This document shows, one piece after another, positions 58,679 through 64,000 of a DNA stretch of 64,000 nt. Where the stretch lies: assembly GCA_030653935.1 (NCBI GenBank), contig JAURYL010000113.1:1-64000 (forward strand), read 5' to 3'. The notes below the pieces were generated by a model. It was not told the DNA's origin and ran no database searches. It saw only the letters and a program-made list of their open reading frames with translations. The DNA comes from Pseudomonadota bacterium (GTDB lineage: Bacteria > Pseudomonadota > Gammaproteobacteria > Burkholderiales > Thiobacillaceae). The stretch's first letter is position 1; each line of letters starts with the position of its first letter. The position numbers and the translations under genes are program-made.

Positions 58679-60061
58679 ATGCCCCGCTCCGACTCCAATC
58701 CGATGACTTCCACCGAACGCCGCGCCGCCGCGTCACTGGCCGGTATTTTCGGGCTGCGCATGTTGGGTATGTTCCTGATCCTGCCGGTGTTCGCGCTCTA
58801 CGCCAAGACCCTGCCGGGCGGCGATAACCACACCATGATCGGTCTCACCTTGGGCATGTACGGCCTGACCCAGGCGCTCTTGATGATTCCCTTCGGCATG
58901 GCCTCGGATCGTTTTGGGCGCAAGCCGGTGATCATCGTCGGCCTGTTGATCTTCGCCCTGGGTAGTTTTTACGCGGCCAACGCCGACGATCTCATGGGGG
59001 TGCTGATCGGCCGCGCGCTGCAAGGCGCCGGCGCCATTTCGGCGGCGCTGACGGCCTTGCTGGCGGATCTGACGCGCGAGGAAAAACGCACCCAGGCGAT
59101 GGCCATGATCGGCAGCACCATCGGCCTGGCCTTCGCCGTTTCCATGGCGGCCGGGCCGGCGTTCTACAGTTGGATCGGCGTGCCCGGCATGTTCGCCATG
59201 ACCGGCGTGCTGGCGCTGCTGGCGATTCTGGTGGTCAAGTACGTCACCCCCAACCCCGGCAAGACCGCCTTCCACTCGGACGCCGAGGCCAACCCGGCGC
59301 GGCTCGGTGATGTCTTGCGCCAGGTCGAGTTGTTGCGTCTGAACTGGGGTATCTTTTCGCTGCACGCGGCGCAGATGGCGATGTTCATCGTCGTGCCCTT
59401 CGCGCTGGTCGATGGCGGGCTGGATGCGATCCACCACTGGCAGGTTTACCTGCCGGTGCTGCTGGCGTCGCTGGTGTTGCTGGTGCCGGTCATCATCTAT
59501 AGCGAAAAACGTGGCGAACTGAAGAAGGTATTCGTGGCCGCCATTGCCCTCATGTTCGTTGCCCAGATCGGCCTGGCCTTCTCCATGCACTTGTTCTGGG
59601 GCGTGGTGGCGTCGTTGTTCATCTATTTCGTGGCATTCAATATCCTGGAAGCCAGCCTGCCTTCGCTGGTCTCCAAGATTGCCCCGCCCGAGGCCAAAGG
59701 CACGGCAATGGGCGTCTACAACACCTCGCAGGCCCTCGGCATGTTTTTCGGCGGTCTCGCCGGCGGCTGGCTGGCGCACTACCAGGGCTTCGCCGCCGTG
59801 TTCGTATTTTGCGCGGCGTTGATGGCGATCTGGTTGTTGCTGGCCGCGCGCATGGTGCCGCCGCCGCGAGTGAAGACCCAGATGTTCCATGTCGGCGCCC
59901 TGAGCGCCGTGGAAGCACAACGTCTGGCGACCAATCTCACGGTTTTCGCCGGCGTCGAGGCGGTGACCGTGTTGCCGGATGAAGGCGCCGTGCTGCTCAA
60001 GGTGAGCCAGAACGGTTGGGACGAGGAAGGCGTGAAACATTTACTGCAAGGAGGACATTGA
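58679..60061 (+). CDS. MFS transporter
   Basis: LGMFLILPVFALYAKTLPGGDNHTMIGLTLGMYGLTQALLMIPFGMASDRFGRKPVIIVGL; 12-TM pattern plus C-terminal soluble domain. Confidence 0.93.
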   Translation: MPRSDSNPMTSTERRAAASLAGIFGLRMLGMFLILPVFALYAKTLPGGDNHTMIGLTLGMYGLTQALLMIPFGMASDRFGRKPVIIVGLLIFALGSFYAANADDLMGVLIGRALQGAGAISAALTALLADLTREEKRTQAMAMIGSTIGLAFAVSMAAGPAFYSWIGVPGMFAMTGVLALLAILVVKYVTPNPGKTAFHSDAEANPARLGDVLRQVELLRLNWGIFSLHAAQMAMFIVVPFALVDGGLDAIHHWQVYLPVLLASLVLLVPVIIYSEKRGELKKVFVAAIALMFVAQIGLAFSMHLFWGVVASLFIYFVAFNILEASLPSLVSKIAPPEAKGTAMGVYNTSQALGMFFGGLAGGWLAHYQGFAAVFVFCAALMAIWLLLAARMVPPPRVKTQMFHVGALSAVEAQRLATNLTVFAGVEAVTVLPDEGAVLLKVSQNGWDEEGVKHLLQGGH

Positions 60062-60535
60062 ATGGCTTCGGTGAACAAAGTGATTTTGATCGGCAACCTG
60101 GGGAAAGACCCGGAAACCCGTTATATGCCCAGTGGCGAGGCGGTGACCAACATCACGTTGGCGACCACGGATACCTGGAAGGACAAGAACAGCGGTGACA
60201 AACGCGAGGCCACCGAGTGGCATCGGGTGGTCTTTTTCCGCAAGTTGGCTGAAATTGCCAGCCAATACCTGCGCAAGGGCTCCCAGGTTTATATCGAGGG
60301 CTCACTGAAGACGCGCAAATGGCAGGATCAGTCCGGCCAGGATCGATACACCACCGAGATCGTCGCCGATGAAATGAGAATGCTCGGTTCGCGCCAGGGC
60401 GGCGCCAACAGCGGCACCGCCGACTATGACGCGCCGCCGATGGAAAGCGCACCGCGCGGCAAGCCTGCCGGTGGAGCCGCCGCAAGCGCCCCGGGTGGCG
60501 GCTTCGGTGAGATGGACGACGATATTCCCTTCTAG
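60062..60535 (+). CDS. ssb: Single-stranded DNA-binding protein
   Basis: [42 protein letters not shown] ... GEMDDDIPF. Confidence 0.97.
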   Translation: MASVNKVILIGNLGKDPETRYMPSGEAVTNITLATTDTWKDKNSGDKREATEWHRVVFFRKLAEIASQYLRKGSQVYIEGSLKTRKWQDQSGQDRYTTEIVADEMRMLGSRQGGANSGTADYDAPPMESAPRGKPAGGAAASAPGGGFGEMDDDIPF

Positions 60536-60593
60536 AACGTTTGAGCCGGCATGGAACCTGCTTATCTGCCAGGCGAATGAACTGGAGATAATC

Positions 60594-61670
60594 ATGGCTG
60601 ATTTCATGACCGTGTTGGCGGCTTCCCAGAAACAAGCGCCCACGGCGGCCCATGGCAAGGCTTTGGCGGGGCTGCTGCCGGAAGGCCTGTTCGAGAACGT
60701 GCTTTCCGCGCAGATGGGCGCGGCGGAAACGCCGGCGCTCTTGCCGCCGTTGCTGTTGTCCGAACAGGTCACGCTGGCAGACCAGCCACCGGCCAGGAAG
60801 CCGCCGCCGCAGCAGATTGTCGAGGCGGAAAAAGCGGCGGACGTCGCACTGTTGCCAATTGCCGTGGCCAATGTGGCGGTCAAGGCCGCGTCCGCTACGT
60901 CCGCTACGGATGCCGACGAGCCCGCGGCCGAGTTGGCGCCGCGTGTGCTTCGAACCATGCAGTCGAAAATGGCGCCGGAGATGGCGGCAACTTCTGCCGC
61001 TTCCGGGGTTGGGCAAAGGCAAGAATTGCCGTTGACGCCGGCGCAACAAGTGCTTGCGCTGGGCGGTGCCCAGGCCAGCACCCAGGCCGCCGCTTTGCTG
61101 GAAGGGGGCGGCGAGGTGTTGCCGCCGTTGACGGCTGTGACCACGCCGGTGGAGGCGGGCAGACCGCTGGACCCGTCCGTGCTCGCCGCCACGCGCCAAC
61201 TCGGCCCGTTGGAGCAATTTGCGCGAACCGCTGAAGCGCCCATCCGCGCCACGCTCGATGCGCCCTTGCGTAGCCAGGGCTTCCCCGCCGAGTTTTCCGA
61301 AAAGATCGTCTGGTTGGTTGGGCGCCAGGCGCAATCGGCTGATCTTTCCTTGAATCCACCGCAATTAGGCGCATTGGAAGTGCGCCTGTCGCTCTCCGGG
61401 AGTGAGGCGGGCGCGCAGTTCTACTCGCCGAACCCGCTGGTCAGGGAGGCCATCGAGTCCGCGTTGCCCAGGCTGCGCGAGTTGATGGCGCAGGCCGGCA
61501 TCATGCTCGGTGATGCGCAAGTGCGCGACGAGGCATTTTCCCGAGACGAGGCGGGCGGTTCCGCGCGCGCCGGAGCCAAGCTGACCGCCGACGAGGCGAA
61601 TGCCGCGCTCGCGCCCTTGGCTGGTGGCGTGGTTCGCGCCGGCCTGGGCCTGATCGATCTCTACGCGTAG
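60594..61670 (+). CDS. fliK: Flagellar hook-length control protein FliK
   Basis: FliK C-terminal core AQSADLSLNPPQLGALEVRLSLSGSEAGAQFYSPNPLVREAIESALPRLRELMAQAGIMLGDAQV; next to fliLMN. Confidence 0.88.
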   Translation: MADFMTVLAASQKQAPTAAHGKALAGLLPEGLFENVLSAQMGAAETPALLPPLLLSEQVTLADQPPARKPPPQQIVEAEKAADVALLPIAVANVAVKAASATSATDADEPAAELAPRVLRTMQSKMAPEMAATSAASGVGQRQELPLTPAQQVLALGGAQASTQAAALLEGGGEVLPPLTAVTTPVEAGRPLDPSVLAATRQLGPLEQFARTAEAPIRATLDAPLRSQGFPAEFSEKIVWLVGRQAQSADLSLNPPQLGALEVRLSLSGSEAGAQFYSPNPLVREAIESALPRLRELMAQAGIMLGDAQVRDEAFSRDEAGGSARAGAKLTADEANAALAPLAGGVVRAGLGLIDLYA

Positions 61671-61925
61671 CGAGCTTGTTGGTGTTTCATGGTCGACCCA
61701 TGAGCTGTTGGCCCCAGTGAAAATGGGCCATATCCGCCGTCTCCGAGTAAATCCCGACAGGTTTTCGGGGGGATAGCCTCAAGAATTTCCGCGTGGTTCC
61801 GATGAAGGCTCGGAAGGTGCTTGCCTTCCCGTCTTGCGTGTCGTAATAAAGAACTTAAGCTTTTTTCACGAACACGCTGTTTTTGTGTGATATTTTGCTT
61901 GTAATGCTATTCGGAGAGAGACGAC

Positions 61926-62456
61926 ATGTCCAAAGAAGCCGCACCGGCTGAGGCTGAAGCCCCCAAGAAAAAAGGAAAACTGCTCATCATCATCATTGCC
62001 GTGCTCGCGGTGGTGCTGATCGGAGGCGGCGCGGGCGCCTATTTGTTGCTATCCAAGCCGGCCAGCGAGAAGAAAGCCAAGGCGGATCACGGCGACGAGG
62101 AAGCCGCCGCCGACGAAGGGGATGAAGAGGAAGAGGAGGATGGCAAACCCCCGGTTTACGAGAAACTGGAAACCTTTACCGTCAATCTGGCCGACCAGGA
62201 ATCCTACCTCCAGACCGAAATTCAATTGATGGTCGCGGATTCCAAGGTGCAGGGAAAGATCAAGGCGCACATGCCCGAGGTACGCGATTCCCTGATTCGT
62301 CTGCTCTCCAGCAAGACCGCCGAGGAACTGGCTCAACCCGAGGGCAAGGCCAAACTGGCCGAGGAAGTCGGGAAAGCGGTCAACGAAGTGCTGGGCGTGA
62401 AGAAGAAATCCAAAGGGGTGAAGAAAGTGTTGTTCGCGGCATTCATCATCCAGTAA
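61926..62456 (+). CDS. fliL: Flagellar basal body-associated protein FliL
   Basis: KKKGKLLIIIIAVLAVVLIGGGAGAYLLL TM; YEKLETFTVNLADQESYLQTEIQLMV. Confidence 0.95.
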   Translation: MSKEAAPAEAEAPKKKGKLLIIIIAVLAVVLIGGGAGAYLLLSKPASEKKAKADHGDEEAAADEGDEEEEEDGKPPVYEKLETFTVNLADQESYLQTEIQLMVADSKVQGKIKAHMPEVRDSLIRLLSSKTAEELAQPEGKAKLAEEVGKAVNEVLGVKKKSKGVKKVLFAAFIIQ

Positions 62457-62481
62457 GGACAGGGCGGACGGTAGAGGCGCC

Positions 62482-63480
62482 ATGGCTGACGACATCCTTT
62501 CCCAGGAGGAGGTTGACGCCCTGCTGCGCGGGGTGACCGGCGAGCCTGACGACGCGGCCGCGGAGGAGGGCAGCGGCGGGGTGCGCGCCTATGACATCGG
62601 TCGTCAGGAACGGATCGTGCGTGGGCGCATGCCGACGCTGGAGATCATCAATGAACGATTCGCGCGCAATTTCCGCGTTGGCCTGTTCAACCTGATCCGC
62701 CGCAACGCGGAGATTTCCGTCGGACCGGTGACCGTCATCAAGTACAGCGAGTTCGTGCGCAACCTGGTGGTTCCGACCAACCTGAACATGGTGCACATGA
62801 ACCCGCTGCGCGGCACCGCCCTGTTCGTGTTCGATCCGAATCTGGTGTTCCTGGTGGTGGATAACCTGTTCGGCGGTGACGGCCGCTATCACATGCGTGT
62901 GGAAGGGCGCGATTTCACACCCACCGAGCAGCGCATCATCCGGAAAATGCTGGACGTGGTCTTCGAGGAAATGAAGAAAGCCTGGGAATCCATCTATCCA
63001 GTTGAATTTGAATTCGTGCGTTCGGAGATGAATACCCAGTTCGCCAATATCGCCACGCCGACCGAGGTCGTGGTGGTGAATACCTTCAATATCGAGCTGG
63101 GTTCCGGCGGCGGCGATTTTCACGTCTGCATGCCCTACAGTATGATCGAGCCGATCAGAGACCAGCTCACCAGCACCATGCAGGCCGACCGCGCCGAGCT
63201 GGACGAGCGTTGGGTCTCGCAGATGTCGTTGCAGGTGCAGGACGCGGAAGTGGAACTGGTCGCGAATCTCGGCCAGGCGCCCGTGACCCTGCGTCAGATT
63301 ATCGATCTCAAGGTGGGTGATGTGATCTCCCTGGAAGTACCCGAAGCCGTGGTGGCGGAAGTCGATGGTGTGCCGCTGTTCCAGTGCCACTATGGTCAGA
63401 AGAACGGACAGTTGGCGCTCAAGGTTGATCGTGTGCTCAATGGCCCGGATCGCATGGCCTGTGTCGGGAGCAAGCGATGA
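62482..63480 (+). CDS. fliM: Flagellar motor switch protein FliM
   Basis: MADDILSQEEVDALLRGVTGE; MPTLEIINERFARNFRVGLFNLIRR. Confidence 0.97.
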   Translation: MADDILSQEEVDALLRGVTGEPDDAAAEEGSGGVRAYDIGRQERIVRGRMPTLEIINERFARNFRVGLFNLIRRNAEISVGPVTVIKYSEFVRNLVVPTNLNMVHMNPLRGTALFVFDPNLVFLVVDNLFGGDGRYHMRVEGRDFTPTEQRIIRKMLDVVFEEMKKAWESIYPVEFEFVRSEMNTQFANIATPTEVVVVNTFNIELGSGGGDFHVCMPYSMIEPIRDQLTSTMQADRAELDERWVSQMSLQVQDAEVELVANLGQAPVTLRQIIDLKVGDVISLEVPEAVVAEVDGVPLFQCHYGQKNGQLALKVDRVLNGPDRMACVGSKR

Positions 63481-63998
63481 GCGAAGAAGCGGAAAAGAAG
63501 GAAGACATCTCCGCCGACGACTGGGCCTCCGCGCTGGCCGAGCAGGAGTCGACCGGGACGGATTCGACGGATGCCGCCGCCGACGACAGCATGGACGACT
63601 GGGCCGCCGCCTTGGCGGAGCAGGATGTCGCGGACAAGGCGACCGCCGCCACCGCCCCGGCCACACCCGAGGCCGCGCCAACCGCGAAGGCGCAGATTTT
63701 CCAGAATTTTGATACCGGCGCCGTCGCGCCGGCGGCCAACAATCTCGACCTGATCCTCGATATTCCCGTCCATCTCACGGTGGAGCTAGGTCGCACCAAG
63801 ATCGCCATACGCAACCTGCTGCAACTGGCGCAAGGTTCGGTGGTTGAACTGGACGGCCTCGCCGGCGAGCCGATGGATGTGTTGGTCAACGGTTGCCTGA
63901 TCGCCCAGGGTGAGGTGGTGGTGGTCAATGACAAGTTCGGCATTCGCCTCACCGACATCATCAGCCCGGCCGAACGCCTGCGTCGGATCAACAAATGA
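63477..63998 (+). CDS. fliN: Flagellar motor switch protein FliN
   Basis: LDLILDIPVHLTVELGRTKIAIRNLLQLAQGSVVELDGLAGEPMDVLVNGCLIAQGEVVVVNDKFGIRLTDIIS. Confidence 0.97.
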   Translation: MSEEAEKKEDISADDWASALAEQESTGTDSTDAAADDSMDDWAAALAEQDVADKATAATAPATPEAAPTAKAQIFQNFDTGAVAPAANNLDLILDIPVHLTVELGRTKIAIRNLLQLAQGSVVELDGLAGEPMDVLVNGCLIAQGEVVVVNDKFGIRLTDIISPAERLRRINK

Positions 63999-64000
63999 GC

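Noticed and set aside
61671-61925. Riboswitch or sigma54 promoter upstream of fliL
   Set aside because: Several small hairpins and a GG..TTGC-like string, but -24/-12 spacing is off by one and no known riboswitch core could be matched by eye.

Overview
This 64-kb window is GC-rich chromosome, probably betaproteobacterial. The lineage call is an inference from the kdsD-kdsC-lptC-lptA-lptB-rpoN-hpf-ptsN-hprK, rplM-rpsI-argC-erpA and MFS-ssb gene orders. Left to right it contains: the leader-distal part of a type I-E-like CRISPR array (24 intact 29-nt repeats), with a degenerate trailer invaded by an interspersed repeat; a PAS-GGDEF-EAL sensor; tRNA-Leu(CAG); rnr-rlmB-hpt; a small gene plus retropepsin-like pair; an MTAP-family phosphorylase and def; and a flagellin locus with a strong sigma28-type promoter and FlbT/FlaF homologues. 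That locus leads into a complete pseudaminic-acid pathway (pseB,C,F,G,H,I), interrupted by an antitoxin/PIN-toxin pair. It continues into a tightly overlapping cassette: aldolase, acyl-CoA ligase, VOC, cyclase, ACP, AAC(3)-like, methyltransferase, DUF4910-like peptidase, methyltransferase, a 1627-aa multidomain glycosyltransferase and a further GT. I consider this the best candidate for an undescribed sugar-tailoring/flagellin-glycosylation system. The rest is mostly housekeeping plus flagellar genes (two FliK-like proteins, fliL-fliM-fliN at the right edge). The most striking structural signal is dense colonisation by REP/MITE-like inverted repeats. Several show reconstructable insertion histories: a 160-bp foldback element nested inside another repeat whose uninterrupted copy also lies in the window; a 164-bp element that split an ancestral ATGA stop/start overlap; and elements that supply coding sequence or stop codons. 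All family assignments come from reading motifs by eye; no searches were run.
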